A stretch of DNA of 47,539 nt from Flavobacteriia bacterium (GTDB lineage Bacteria > Bacteroidota > Bacteroidia > Flavobacteriales_D > Crocinitomicaceae), in NCBI GenBank assembly GCA_016178305.1, contig JACOTM010000087.1, positions 1 through 47,539 on the forward strand, read 5' to 3'. Position 1 is the first letter of the stretch. Each line of letters opens with the position of its first letter. Made by a program: the position numbers and the translations under genes. This document shows, piece by piece, positions 7,275-16,503 of the stretch. Below the pieces are notes generated by a model that did no database searches, was not told the origin of the DNA, and saw only the letters and a program-made list of their open reading frames with translations.

Positions 7275-7658
7275 TTAGGACTTTTCAATTGTTAAACTTT
7301 CAATTTTAAAATCATTTCCTGATTTTTTAAATTGTATAGTCACTCTAAAACTTTCTGTTTTGCTAACATAAGTACCAATCGCAAAAGAACCATCAGCAGT
7401 TTCTTTTCCTTTGAACATAAATTTAAAAGAAGTAATGGGCTTTTTATTGAAAAAATCTTTCAAAACCAATGCTGCTTGTGATTGACTGTAAACCCCTTCA
7501 TTCCCTAACACATTTAACAAGATTTTATCTTTTCCATAAGATACGATTCCCGAAGCATTTGAATCAGAAAAAGCAGATTCTATTCCTGCATAAGGGATTT
7601 CTGTCATTAGATTCAATGAGAATAACATTGTTGTCAAAAAGGAATAAAAAAAGCTCAT
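7275..7658 (-). CDS. DUF4783 protein, probably exported
   Basis: A 127-aa protein whose first 20-25 residues are hydrophobic and look like a signal peptide (FFYSFLTTMLFSLNLMT). The rest resembles DUF4783, a small cystatin/NTF2-like domain of unknown function found in Bacteroidota, with the typical stretch SQAALVLKDFFNKKP and a C-terminal FKIESLTIEK strand. A candidate -7 box TATATTTG lies at 7685-7692 on the minus strand with TTTTG 21 nt further upstream. It lies 62 bp upstream of nadC and may be cotranscribed with it. Confidence 0.72.
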   Translation of the reverse strand: MSFFYSFLTTMLFSLNLMTEIPYAGIESAFSDSNASGIVSYGKDKILLNVLGNEGVYSQSQAALVLKDFFNKKPITSFKFMFKGKETADGSFAIGTYVSKTESFRVTIQFKKSGNDFKIESLTIEKS

Positions 7659-7753
7659 ATCTTTCTTAGTTTTCGAAACAAAAGCAAATATAATGCCTAA
7701 ATGTTAATTTTTGCAAAATATAATACAAATAATTGATTTCGTTCCTGTTAACA

Positions 7754-8338
7754 TTAACCATTATTTTTATCTTTTAGAAAAGAAATCATTTTCTGAAAGG
7801 CTCTTCCTCTATGACTAATTAAATTTTTTTCTTCAATTGTCATTTCTGCAAAAGTTTTATCAAATCCATCAGGCAAAAATATGGGGTCATATCCGAAACC
7901 TAAAACACCGCGTTTTTCTGTAATAATTTGTCCTTCAACAATCCCTTCAAAACAATTCAATTCTCCATTAATTGATAATGCGATAACTGTTTTAAATCTA
8001 GCTTTACGATTTGTCTGCGTACTCAATTTTGTTAATACCAAATCCATATTTTTCGTATCACTCCTTTCTAATCCCGCGTATCTTGCTGAATAAACTCCTG
8101 GCTCACCATTTAATGAGTCAATTTCTAATCCGGTATCGTCTGCAAAACAGTTCATTGCAAATTTATCAACTATAAATTTCACTTTTTGCATTGCATTTCC
8201 TTCGATTGTCGGCGAAGTTTCGGGGATTTCACTCTCAAAATTAATATCTTTCAAACTCAATATTTCTATCGATTCAGGTACTATTTTTTGAATTTCAATC
8301 GCTTTATTTTGATTTGTTGTAGCAAATATTATTTTCAT
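7754..8338 (-). CDS. rdgB: Non-canonical purine NTP pyrophosphatase (RdgB/HAM1)
   Basis: Hydrolyses dITP, XTP and related triphosphates to monophosphates, keeping them out of DNA and RNA. The 194-aa length and all motifs match: ATTNQNKAIEI at the N-terminus, FADDTGLEID with the metal-binding acidic pair, GEPGVYSARYAG, GFGYDPIFLP and ISHRGRAF near the C-terminus. It is the first gene left of the polysaccharide locus and reads in the same direction. The 67-bp gap to the glycosyltransferase at 8406 shows no terminator. Confidence 0.95.
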   Translation of the reverse strand: MKIIFATTNQNKAIEIQKIVPESIEILSLKDINFESEIPETSPTIEGNAMQKVKFIVDKFAMNCFADDTGLEIDSLNGEPGVYSARYAGLERSDTKNMDLVLTKLSTQTNRKARFKTVIALSINGELNCFEGIVEGQIITEKRGVLGFGYDPIFLPDGFDKTFAEMTIEEKNLISHRGRAFQKMISFLKDKNNG

Positions 8339-8405
8339 TTTTTTTATTTTTGAGGGAGTGAAAATAGAAAAATTGGATTTTATCCCTATTCATTATCTTC
8401 TAGCT

Positions 8406-9494
8406 TTACAAATCGCTAAAAAGATTTAAAAAATTACGTTTATTGGATTCGACTGAATAATTTTCAATTATTTTTTTTCTAGCATTTTCATGCATTTTTT
8501 TTGTTTCCTCGGGATTTTCTAATAAATAATAAAGGGCTTCATGCCATTGCTTTTCAGTTGAACATAAAAATCCATTTTTGCCATGGTCAATTATTTCATT
8601 ATTTACGCCAATAGGAGAAGCAATTGCAGGAATTCCTAACGCCATATATTGCAATGCTTTAAATCCGCATTTGCCTTTTGCCCATTGATCATCAGTTAAT
8701 GGCATTACTCCAATTGTAAATTGCATCAAATCTTCTATTTCTGTATCTTTTTCCCATTTTATAAATTTCAAATTTGGCATTTGAAATGTTGGCTCTTCAT
8801 TTGATATAACACAAAATTCAAAATCAAATTCAATCGTTAATTTTTCAATAATTGGAACCAAGAAATCTAAATATTTCGCAGTTGTATGTGTACCTGTCCA
8901 ACCAACTACTATTTTTTCTTGAAACTCAAAATGCTTATAAAATTTAGGATTATGATAATTTTCAGTATCTATCGTTGTTGGATTTATCTTAACATTTTCA
9001 TTGAATTGTCTTGCATATTCGGCTAAATATTGATTCCCAACACTTATTTTTGCTGCCATTTTCATAATTCCATTGACTTTGGAATAACATTTCAATTTCT
9101 GAAATTTCGTGTTTGCTTCACTATAATTCGGCAACCAAATAGCATCATCAAAATCGTAAATTATTTTTTTTCGAAATAATTTAGCCAATATCCATTCTAA
9201 GAAAGGTGGGCCAACCGGCGCTACTTCTCTATGTATAAAAACATAATCATATTTTATTGCTTTAAATACTTGATAAAATCGAACGATAAAGGCCTTTAAA
9301 ACACGACTTATTTTCGAAAAAGTATGACCTTCCCAATGTAATATTTCCCAAGTTTTTTCTGAATAAAATGAATTTAACGAATACTCAAAATCATTTTCAA
9401 TCAAAATATCTAAATATTGTTCAAATCGAAATCGCTGCGACGGTGATTTTCCATGAGGATATGGCATGAATATGATAATAGCCTTTTTCTTCAT
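8406..9494 (-). CDS. Glycosyltransferase, GT4-like
   Basis: A 362-aa GT-B fold enzyme of the polysaccharide locus. The donor-binding half is recognisable: IVVGWTGTHTTAKYLDFLVP, then KCGFKALQYMALGIPAIASP with the GT4-like conserved loop and PIGVNNEIIDHGKNGFL. The acceptor half is less conserved, and the sugar and linkage cannot be told. I start at the ATG at 9494; the open frame continues to a TTG at 9509 that would overlap the upstream gene. It follows the epimerase gene after 4 bp, so the two form a unit. Confidence 0.82.
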   Translation of the reverse strand: MKKKAIIIFMPYPHGKSPSQRFRFEQYLDILIENDFEYSLNSFYSEKTWEILHWEGHTFSKISRVLKAFIVRFYQVFKAIKYDYVFIHREVAPVGPPFLEWILAKLFRKKIIYDFDDAIWLPNYSEANTKFQKLKCYSKVNGIMKMAAKISVGNQYLAEYARQFNENVKINPTTIDTENYHNPKFYKHFEFQEKIVVGWTGTHTTAKYLDFLVPIIEKLTIEFDFEFCVISNEEPTFQMPNLKFIKWEKDTEIEDLMQFTIGVMPLTDDQWAKGKCGFKALQYMALGIPAIASPIGVNNEIIDHGKNGFLCSTEKQWHEALYYLLENPEETKKMHENARKKIIENYSVESNKRNFLNLFSDL

Positions 9495-9498
9495 TCCT

Positions 9499-10434
9499 TT
9501 AAGCCTCAACTAAACCACAATCAATAGCATTTAAAACCTCCATAATTCCAGCTTCTAAAGTTTTTAATTCTCGATTCAAAAGTGATTTCATCTTCGTAAT
9601 ATCTGGTTGTCTTCTTGTCATATCTCCATCTTCTAAAGGTGGTAAATAAACAATTTGAGAAGTCGAATTTGTCAATCTTATGATTATTTCTGCCAATTCT
9701 TTAATTGTAATTATTGAATCATTTCCTATATTGAAAATTTTATTTGCAAACGCTTCATTTTTCATAGCATTAACACAAGCTTCTGTATTATCATCGATAT
9801 AGCAAAACGTTCGTGTCTGCAATCCATCTCCATACAAAGTAATGTCTTGATTTTTTAATGCTGCACGAATAAATTTAGACATCACAAAATCAGTTGATTG
9901 TTTTGGCCCATAAGTGTTGAAAAAACGAAAAATGGTATAATCTAAACCAAATTCTTGTTGATAAGATTTAAAATAAGACTCTCCAACATTTTTGACAACA
10001 GCATACGGCAATCTCGAATTCAAAGGTGTTGTGTGCTCATTTTGAGGTAAATGAACAGGTTCCCCATAAACTTCAGACGATGATGAATAAAAAACTCTTT
10101 TCACTCCTGTATTCTTAGATAAATCTAAAATATTTTTAATTCCTTGAATATCGTCCAAAACCATTTTAGGATTTTCTAAAGTTCTTTTGACTCCTACAAC
10201 TGCTGCGTAATGGAATACATAATCAAATTGATAAGAACACATTATTGGAGATATATCGTGATAATTATTCACATCACATTTAATAAACTTACAATTCGGA
10301 TGATTTGGAATATTAGAAACTTTACCTGTTAAAAAATTATCTACTAATACCACAAAATTACTTGGATCTTTTAATAATAAATCTGCTGTTGAACTTGGCA
10401 CAAATCCAGCTCCGCCTGTAATCAATATTTTCAT
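9499..10434 (-). CDS. NAD-dependent sugar-nucleotide epimerase/dehydratase (extended SDR)
   Basis: An extended short-chain dehydrogenase of 311 aa that acts on a nucleotide sugar. The NAD loop is GGAGFVP, so the third glycine of GxxGxxG is replaced by Pro13. The catalytic pair is Tyr144 and Lys148 in YAVVK, with the serine region SSSSEVYGEP before it. FFNTYGP and TRTFCYIDD are typical substrate-domain motifs. It could be a UDP-glucose 4-epimerase, UDP-glucuronate decarboxylase or 4,6-dehydratase-like enzyme; I cannot choose. A minus-strand TATCTTTA at 10468-10475 may be part of its own promoter. Confidence 0.8.
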   Translation of the reverse strand: MKILITGGAGFVPSSTADLLLKDPSNFVVLVDNFLTGKVSNIPNHPNCKFIKCDVNNYHDISPIMCSYQFDYVFHYAAVVGVKRTLENPKMVLDDIQGIKNILDLSKNTGVKRVFYSSSSEVYGEPVHLPQNEHTTPLNSRLPYAVVKNVGESYFKSYQQEFGLDYTIFRFFNTYGPKQSTDFVMSKFIRAALKNQDITLYGDGLQTRTFCYIDDNTEACVNAMKNEAFANKIFNIGNDSIITIKELAEIIIRLTNSTSQIVYLPPLEDGDMTRRQPDITKMKSLLNRELKTLEAGIMEVLNAIDCGLVEA

Positions 10435-10467
10435 TTTAATGTCTTAAATTTTCAGTCACTATTCATG

Positions 10468-10475
10468 TAAAGATA
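10468..10475 (-). promoter_or_regulatory. Possible -7 box for the epimerase gene
   Basis: Minus-strand TATCTTTA, about 33 bp before the epimerase ATG, in a 218-bp gap within the locus. No TTG is found at the expected distance, so this is weak. Confidence 0.3.
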
Positions 10476-10527
10476 AGGTTTTTGAATCATATAAGATACA
10501 CAATGAAGATAAAATTTGAATGAAATC

Positions 10528-10544
10528 TGGGTTTATTAAACCCA
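10528..10544. other. Small perfect hairpin in a 218-bp gap
   Basis: TGGGTTT and AAACCCA form a 7-bp stem with a 3-nt loop. A clear U-run is missing, so it is a poor terminator. It lies 109 bp after the stop of the glycosyltransferase gene at 10653 and may stabilise a transcript end or attenuate read-through. Confidence 0.35.
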
Positions 10545-10652
10545 ATAAGCACCCTTAATAAAAGCAAGAGAAGTTCTAAGAACGTTTATTTAGATGTGCA
10601 AATTTCTAAATGTATCCAATAAAAAAATAACAAACCGATTTTTAGAGGCTAT

Positions 10653-11762
10653 TTATTCCTTATATATTTTCATTAATTGATTCACATAATTTTTAATGTC
10701 ATAATTTTGCGCATAGTTTTGTGCGTATCCACCAATTTCTTGTCGTTTAGATTCGTTTTCGAGTAATTCAATGATTTGGTTGGCGAGTATTTCAGGGTTT
10801 CTTTCTTGAAAAATGTAGCCATTTTTTCCATGTTCAATAATATCTCTATTACCTCCTGCATCTGTGCAAACGATTGGTAAACCTGCCGACATGGCTTCTA
10901 AGAGGACTAAACCAAAAGGTTCGTAAATGGCAGTGTGTAGGTATATTTTTGCATGTTTTAGAAAGTCTTCTGGGTGATCTACATTTCCATGTAAACTTAC
11001 ATTATCGCTCAATTTTAGGTCATCGATTTGATTTTGTAATTGTGCTCTATTTTTACCATCTCCTAAGATATCCAACGAAATTGAATAACCTTTTTGTTTT
11101 AATTCAGCAATTACATCAATGGCTAAGGATTGTCCTTTTTTATCCACTAAACTTCCAATATTGACTATTTTATTCTCTCTATGAGACATTCCAGAAATTT
11201 GAAAAACAGAAGTATTTATAGCGTTGTGTAACAAATCTGTTTGAAAATTAGAAGGAAGGTTTTTTTTGATGTAATTTTCTGTATCTTTTGATATTGCAAT
11301 AAAGCGAGTAAAACTATTTCTATATGCTTTTGTCACTATTTTACGCTCGTACCAATTCGTAATGGTTTGTTTTATTTTATTTTTACTCAATTTGATTTTT
11401 TGGAATTGAATCATATTGTCATGAAAATGCACAATATGTTTTGTGCTTTTTAATCTTATTTGACTCAACACCATCTCACTCTCAAAAAGATGAGAATGAA
11501 TTACATCTGGTTGAAATTGATTGATTAATGCTTGTAATTCTTTGATATTAATCTTGTTTTTTCCTTTTAAAGAAGGAACAACCGAACTTTTTATTACTTG
11601 ATGATCAATCGTTTTCGATAAAAAAGAATAGGCATTTGTTTCGTGAAATGTCACTAATTTCAACTGAACTCCTTCCCGTTTTGACAGTTCAATGCTAGTA
11701 TCCAAAACAATGCGTTCTGCACCTCCTTTTGCTAAACTGGGGATGATTTGTAGGATTTTCAT
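10653..11762 (-). CDS. Glycosyltransferase family 4
   Basis: A 369-aa GT-B enzyme. The N-terminus has SLAKGGAERIVLDTS, the glycine-rich acceptor-domain loop of GT4. The C-terminal donor domain has VNIGSLVDKKGQSLAIDV, LDILGDGKNR and the EX7E motif in EPFGLVLLEAMSAGLP, followed by CTDAGGNRDII. Its start overlaps the stop of the upstream methyltransferase by 4 bp. Donor and acceptor are unknown. Confidence 0.88.
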   Translation of the reverse strand: MKILQIIPSLAKGGAERIVLDTSIELSKREGVQLKLVTFHETNAYSFLSKTIDHQVIKSSVVPSLKGKNKINIKELQALINQFQPDVIHSHLFESEMVLSQIRLKSTKHIVHFHDNMIQFQKIKLSKNKIKQTITNWYERKIVTKAYRNSFTRFIAISKDTENYIKKNLPSNFQTDLLHNAINTSVFQISGMSHRENKIVNIGSLVDKKGQSLAIDVIAELKQKGYSISLDILGDGKNRAQLQNQIDDLKLSDNVSLHGNVDHPEDFLKHAKIYLHTAIYEPFGLVLLEAMSAGLPIVCTDAGGNRDIIEHGKNGYIFQERNPEILANQIIELLENESKRQEIGGYAQNYAQNYDIKNYVNQLMKIYKE

Positions 11763-12529
11763 TGGTTTTTTCTACAGATAAAAAAAACTGAACTTGCCCC
11801 TAATTTTGAATTTTTCGATTTAAACCATTGAGGATAATCTGGATAAGGATGTAAATATGGTTCTAAAATTTTCACAATTTCAAATTCTTTTGAAATAATT
11901 TTTTCCCAATTCGAAATCCTATAATGAAAAACATCATAATAAATTGATTGGGCACGAGGATAAGAATGTGACTTAATTCTAATTATTTTTATGAAGTTTT
12001 TTAGCAAATTTTTCAATTTAAAAAACCTAAAAAATTCATATATTTTTATATGAGTTGTAAATAATACCGTTGAAAACAAATTAATTAAAGCCATCGTTGC
12101 TGTAGGCATACCAATTATTAATATACCATCATCTTTCAATACGCGCTTCATTTCTCTTAATGATTGTTGTTCATCGGTTACATGTTCCAATACATGGGAA
12201 GAAAATACGATATCAAAATAATTATTATCTAAAGGTAAATTTTCAGCAAAACCTTTTATAATAATTTCATCTTTAATTAATGATTTTACATATCTCCCAA
12301 CTCCATGCGCACCAGGATCTGGATCAATTCCTATGCATTCACAATTCAAATCTTCATCTGCCATTTGCATAGCATAACCAGAACCACATCCTACATCTAA
12401 AAATTTAGAATTTTCAGGAATTTCTTTTTTCAGCCATTTCCATTCTTCATCACGAATAATTTGCTGATTTTTTTCAACTTGTTCCTTAGATGAAATAGAA
12501 AAATAAATAATTTTACCTAAAATACTCAT
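11759..12529 (-). CDS. Class I SAM-dependent methyltransferase
   Basis: A 256-aa protein with motif I FLDVGCGSGYAM (about residues 43-54), an acidic ribose-binding residue in CIGIDPDP, and FDIVFSSHVLEHV as the post-motif typical of the Methyltransf_11 group. In a polysaccharide locus it could O-methylate a sugar, but members of this group also act on other small molecules. It lies between two glycosyltransferase genes and overlaps the downstream one by 4 bp. Confidence 0.82.
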   Translation of the reverse strand: MSILGKIIYFSISSKEQVEKNQQIIRDEEWKWLKKEIPENSKFLDVGCGSGYAMQMADEDLNCECIGIDPDPGAHGVGRYVKSLIKDEIIIKGFAENLPLDNNYFDIVFSSHVLEHVTDEQQSLREMKRVLKDDGILIIGMPTATMALINLFSTVLFTTHIKIYEFFRFFKLKNLLKNFIKIIRIKSHSYPRAQSIYYDVFHYRISNWEKIISKEFEIVKILEPYLHPYPDYPQWFKSKNSKLGASSVFFICRKNQ

Positions 12530-12569
12530 ATACCAAATAAATTTAGCCTTAATTTAATCTCAATAATTA

Positions 12570-13628
12570 TCAATTCACTGCTGTGTTAATGAATTCATTT
12601 CTATATTTAACAGATAATTCATTTAATTTAAATACATATGAAATATATCTTTTTGTCTCAAGATTATTTAATGTATATAAAATTTTTTCTTTGATTCGAA
12701 TGGGTGAATCAGTTACTTCAACAACTAAATTATTTTTTAAAATTTCATCATGCTTAAAAATATTAGTATTAGATGAGACTAGGCAAGGTATCCCCAACAT
12801 TAAACTTTCTGTTGTAATTTGCCCCCAACTCTCGCTAAATGAACAATGAAGGTTTATACTCATATTTTTCAAAAATTCTAAAAATTCATTTTTAGACAAA
12901 TTTGTTCCTATATATATTATTCTATCATTATTAAAAACTTTTTTAATATTCAAATCTGTTACGTAAACTAATGAATCAACTATCATAAGAGCTGCTGCAA
13001 CTTGGTTGTAAATATTTTTATTAAACGAATTTAATCCAAAGACTCCTATTTTAACATCTCGCATAGTCTTCAATTGAAATGCATTATGCGCTATAATTGG
13101 AGTGTACGGAATTAATGCTTTTATGTTTCCTGAACTAAAACTTTCAAAAAAGGGTATTAAATCTTCTCTTACAACTCCTAAAAGATTAATTTTCTTTATT
13201 TCAAGCAAGTGTATTATTTTTTTTATTGAATTATTTTCAGAATTTTCCATCTCAGACAAAGTACCATGAAACCATACTCCTATATGAATATTTTTATTCT
13301 CAAACTGATTAATAAAAACCTCATACCAACATGGGAATCCACTCAAAACAATCATCCTAAAATCCATTTTAAGAATGAATAAACATAAAGATTTTATATC
13401 ATGATCTGAAATAACTTGATCTGAATAAAATTGAGGTAATTCCACGACATTATTTCCAAATAGATTAAGAGTTGCTATATTAACACCTTTCCAATTCATT
13501 CCTGTTGGCTGAGGGCACACAACAACATAATCACTAACCATTCGTATTTCTTTGATTTGTTTTTTTATACTCTCTAAATTATAAGAAGGTTTTTTTTTTC
13601 TGATAAATTTAATTGCTTTTTTTATCAT
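12570..13628 (-). CDS. Glycosyltransferase (GT-B, GT4-like), divergent
   Basis: A 352-aa protein. The C-terminal half carries a GT4-like donor site: VKIGVFGLNSFNKN, then the EX7E region in SFSESWGQITTESLMLGIP and CLVSSNTNIF. The N-terminal half is poorly conserved but includes NWKGVNIATLNLFG, a plausible acceptor-domain loop. It overlaps the upstream GT2 gene by 4 bp. Confidence 0.72.
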   Translation of the reverse strand: MIKKAIKFIRKKKPSYNLESIKKQIKEIRMVSDYVVVCPQPTGMNWKGVNIATLNLFGNNVVELPQFYSDQVISDHDIKSLCLFILKMDFRMIVLSGFPCWYEVFINQFENKNIHIGVWFHGTLSEMENSENNSIKKIIHLLEIKKINLLGVVREDLIPFFESFSSGNIKALIPYTPIIAHNAFQLKTMRDVKIGVFGLNSFNKNIYNQVAAALMIVDSLVYVTDLNIKKVFNNDRIIYIGTNLSKNEFLEFLKNMSINLHCSFSESWGQITTESLMLGIPCLVSSNTNIFKHDEILKNNLVVEVTDSPIRIKEKILYTLNNLETKRYISYVFKLNELSVKYRNEFINTAVN

Positions 13629-14656
13629 AATGCATCATTGTATGTATTTAATGATTTTTTTTTGTTGTTTTTTTTTGAATATGTTCTCAATATTTGACTA
13701 GAATATTTATTTAATAACATGAAATAAAAACTCCTCATTTTTTTATTATTTATATCTAAAATTGAATATTTATTTCGAATTTTAGAAAATATAAAAAAAA
13801 GTTCATCGAAAAATAAATTTATATAAAAAATAAAAACATAAATTATGAAATAGATTGATCCATAAGCTTTTAATATAAAAAGTAATTTTGAAACAAAAAT
13901 CTGTCTTAATCTTTTCTGTTCAAACTCATTACTCCCCCCATTTAAGTGAAAAACACCTGTCTCAGCAAAATAAAAATGTCTATATCCATTTTTAGAAAGT
14001 CTAAAATTTAATTCTTTATCTTCTGCGTACATAAAAAAATCTTCATCAAAACGAATATTTTGCTTTTTACAAATATTACTATCAATAATTGCAAATGGAA
14101 CTCCTAACCATGAGACTTCATGATTGATTTGTAATTTTTTGTATTGATCTACATCTTTTAATATCTTTTTTTTTAATAACCGCTTCCACACCAAAATAAC
14201 AATTGCATTTTCCTGAAGTACATCTATTAAACCTGAATAATAATAATTACAACTTGGTTGCAAAGAAAAATCTTTCCCTTCAATTCTACAACCTACAAAA
14301 CCTACATCATATTTTTCTTGTAATTTTTTATAATATTCCAAAGTGTTTTTAATAGAATTCTCATAAAGTTCCGTGTCTGAATTTAACAGTAAAAGGTATT
14401 CTCCTTTTGCTTTTTCAATTGCCCTATTATTAGCACAACCAAAACCAGAATTACATCCCATGTCTTCCCATGTTACGAATTGAAAAGAATTAGTAATTAA
14501 TTCTTTCGAATTATCTTCAGAATGATTATCAATAATTATTATTTCAAATGTAATATCTGAAGTATATTTATAAACAGATTCTACGCATTTATATAATAAC
14601 TCTGGAGTTTTATAATTAATAATTAAAATCGATATATCCAATTTTATATTATTCAT
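13625..14656 (-). CDS. Glycosyltransferase family 2
   Basis: A 343-aa inverting GT-A enzyme resembling rhamnosyltransferases. The N-terminus DISILIINYKTPELLYKCVES leads to IIIDNHSEDNS and then the metal-binding LLLNSDTEL (DxD-like, about residue 92). Later come NSGFGCANNRAIEKA and FFMYAEDKELNFRLSKNGY, the base-containing region of this subfamily. The C-terminal 70 residues include a hydrophobic segment and a very basic tail, suggesting membrane attachment. Confidence 0.85.
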   Translation of the reverse strand: MNNIKLDISILIINYKTPELLYKCVESVYKYTSDITFEIIIIDNHSEDNSKELITNSFQFVTWEDMGCNSGFGCANNRAIEKAKGEYLLLLNSDTELYENSIKNTLEYYKKLQEKYDVGFVGCRIEGKDFSLQPSCNYYYSGLIDVLQENAIVILVWKRLLKKKILKDVDQYKKLQINHEVSWLGVPFAIIDSNICKKQNIRFDEDFFMYAEDKELNFRLSKNGYRHFYFAETGVFHLNGGSNEFEQKRLRQIFVSKLLFILKAYGSIYFIIYVFIFYINLFFDELFFIFSKIRNKYSILDINNKKMRSFYFMLLNKYSSQILRTYSKKNNKKKSLNTYNDAL

Positions 14657-14660
14657 TTTT

Positions 14661-15695
14661 TTAATTCAAATTTCGTTTAAATCCATTCATTGAAAAATGA
14701 AAAATTCCATTATCAATTTCATTCATCCTAGAAATCAATGTATTATCTGTCAAACCCATACGAGGTATAAATATATTATTTTTTCTTTTTGAAGAAAACA
14801 CATTACCTGGATGATTTAAGAATAACAGTTTCATCTTATCGACTTCTTCGATATTTTGACAAATGTCATCATAAGCACCATAAGGAAAAGCAAAAAAATC
14901 AACTTCTATATTTAACCGTGATTTCAAAGTTTTAACATTTGTAACAATTTCATTACGAATTGTTTCTTCTGTTTGAAATCCTAGAGAAATATGATGTTCT
15001 GTATGCGCTGCAAAAGTAATCAACGGATGATCAACCAACTGCTCAAGTTGTTCCCAAGAACAGGGTAATTTTTCATTATAAAATGAATTTAAACCTAATA
15101 ATAATTTTAATGGCCCCGTTAAAAATTCATTAATTTCAATTTTTGACATTTTACGACAATAATCTCGAAGAATAGTAAAAGCATCATATTTTTCTTCTTT
15201 TGTACACCAACTTAACTCTATATTTTTGCCTCTCCACCGGAAATTAATTTCAGATTTTAATTCTATATATTTCTCTAGTAAATACCACCAATAAATCGCA
15301 TTTTTATTAGGGAAACAGGAAGTAATGAATATACAAATTGGAATATTATACTTTTCGAAAACTGGCAATCCGTAAATTATATTATCTAAATAACCATCAT
15401 CAATTGTAAAAACAATTCCTTTTTTCTCCAACTTCTTTTTACTAGTAATAGTATCATATAACTCATCAACAGACCAAAAATCTTTATTACTTTTTTTAAA
15501 ATAAAGAATCCACTCTTCAAGTCCTTCGGGAGTAATAGCCAAATCTTTATTAATTGAAAATTCATTTTTCAATTCCTCTGGTAAAATTCGATGCAACATA
15601 AAAACATTCGCTATTCCCCCATAAATTGGTTTTGATATAATCCCTTTTGATTTAACAAAAAAACCTAAAATGTATTTTTTAATTATTTTTTTCAC
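14661..15695 (-). CDS. Polysaccharide deacetylase family protein (NodB fold)
   Basis: A 344-aa carbohydrate-esterase-4-like protein. The first NodB motif is FTIDDG with Asp99 and Asp100, and the second is HTEHH with His231 and His235. FFAFPYGAYDD is the third motif. All metal ligands appear present, so it should be an active N-deacetylase, perhaps on an N-acetylated sugar of the polymer or its lipid-linked precursor. There is no clear signal peptide, so it may act in the cytosol. The start is GTG, overlapping the upstream stop as GTGA. Confidence 0.82.
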   Translation of the reverse strand: MKKIIKKYILGFFVKSKGIISKPIYGGIANVFMLHRILPEELKNEFSINKDLAITPEGLEEWILYFKKSNKDFWSVDELYDTITSKKKLEKKGIVFTIDDGYLDNIIYGLPVFEKYNIPICIFITSCFPNKNAIYWWYLLEKYIELKSEINFRWRGKNIELSWCTKEEKYDAFTILRDYCRKMSKIEINEFLTGPLKLLLGLNSFYNEKLPCSWEQLEQLVDHPLITFAAHTEHHISLGFQTEETIRNEIVTNVKTLKSRLNIEVDFFAFPYGAYDDICQNIEEVDKMKLLFLNHPGNVFSSKRKNNIFIPRMGLTDNTLISRMNEIDNGIFHFSMNGFKRNLN

Positions 15696-16498
15696 TTTGT
15701 ATAAAATAACTTTTTAAGCAATCTGTATGGTCTTAATACAATATTACCTAATAAAAAATCTGGAGATTCTTTCAACATTTTATGCTCATAATACAAATCC
15801 ATCAATACCTTTCTAACAAATTTAGAATGCTTTTTATAAACATAATCTTTAATTTCTTCTAAATTCAAATTAGCCTCAACAAAAGTTCTTGAATAATTAG
15901 TAACTCTATACTTAAACAATGGTTCATTTATGTAATAAAATTTCACTCCATTTGAAATTAAATTTATCCATAATTCCCAATCTTCTAATCCTTTTTTACT
16001 TAAAAAAACATCAAATCCTCCAAATTTTTCAAAACATTTTTTTCTTATTAACACACAATTATCAATAGAATTAAATAATAAAATAGTTTTTACATTAATT
16101 TCGCCTGAAATCCCTATACCTTTTTTATCTCCAAAGTATTCGTAATCTGAATATACAACATCAATTTTTTCTTGTTCTTTGAAAATTTTTACAGCCTTAC
16201 TGATATATTTTTCAGTTACACAATTATCAGAATCTAAAAAAAATAAAATCTCTCCGCTACTTTTTGAAACACCTAGTTTTTTTGCAACAGATGGTCCAGC
16301 ATTATCTTGTCGAAAAATGTTTACCTGAAAATTCTGTAATTGTCCTTTTTGCAATAAGACTTCTGAACCATCGTCAATAATTATTATTTCAATATTTTTG
16401 TAATTTTGATTTTCCAAAGAATTTAATGCTTCTTTTAAAAAATCAATATTATTATAATATGGTATTATCACACTTACAAGCATTAATCCATTGTTCAT
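15692..16498 (-). CDS. Glycosyltransferase family 2
   Basis: A 268-aa GT-A enzyme. LVSVIIPYYNNIDFLKEALNS and IIIIDDGSE mark the nucleotide-binding start, ILFFLDSDNCV the DxD-type metal site (about residues 91-95), and FGGFDVFLSKKGLEDWELW the catalytic ED region. Either of two in-frame ATGs (16498 or 16483) could be the start. The sugar is unknown. It overlaps the deacetylase gene by 4 bp, so the two products may act one after the other. Confidence 0.86.
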   Translation of the reverse strand: MNNGLMLVSVIIPYYNNIDFLKEALNSLENQNYKNIEIIIIDDGSEVLLQKGQLQNFQVNIFRQDNAGPSVAKKLGVSKSSGEILFFLDSDNCVTEKYISKAVKIFKEQEKIDVVYSDYEYFGDKKGIGISGEINVKTILLFNSIDNCVLIRKKCFEKFGGFDVFLSKKGLEDWELWINLISNGVKFYYINEPLFKYRVTNYSRTFVEANLNLEEIKDYVYKKHSKFVRKVLMDLYYEHKMLKESPDFLLGNIVLRPYRLLKKLFYTK

Positions 16499-16503
16499 TA
16501 TAT

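Noticed and set aside
10874-11164. A 96-codon open frame on the plus strand
   Set aside because: It is antisense to a well-supported GT4 gene and has no recognisable motif or promoter.
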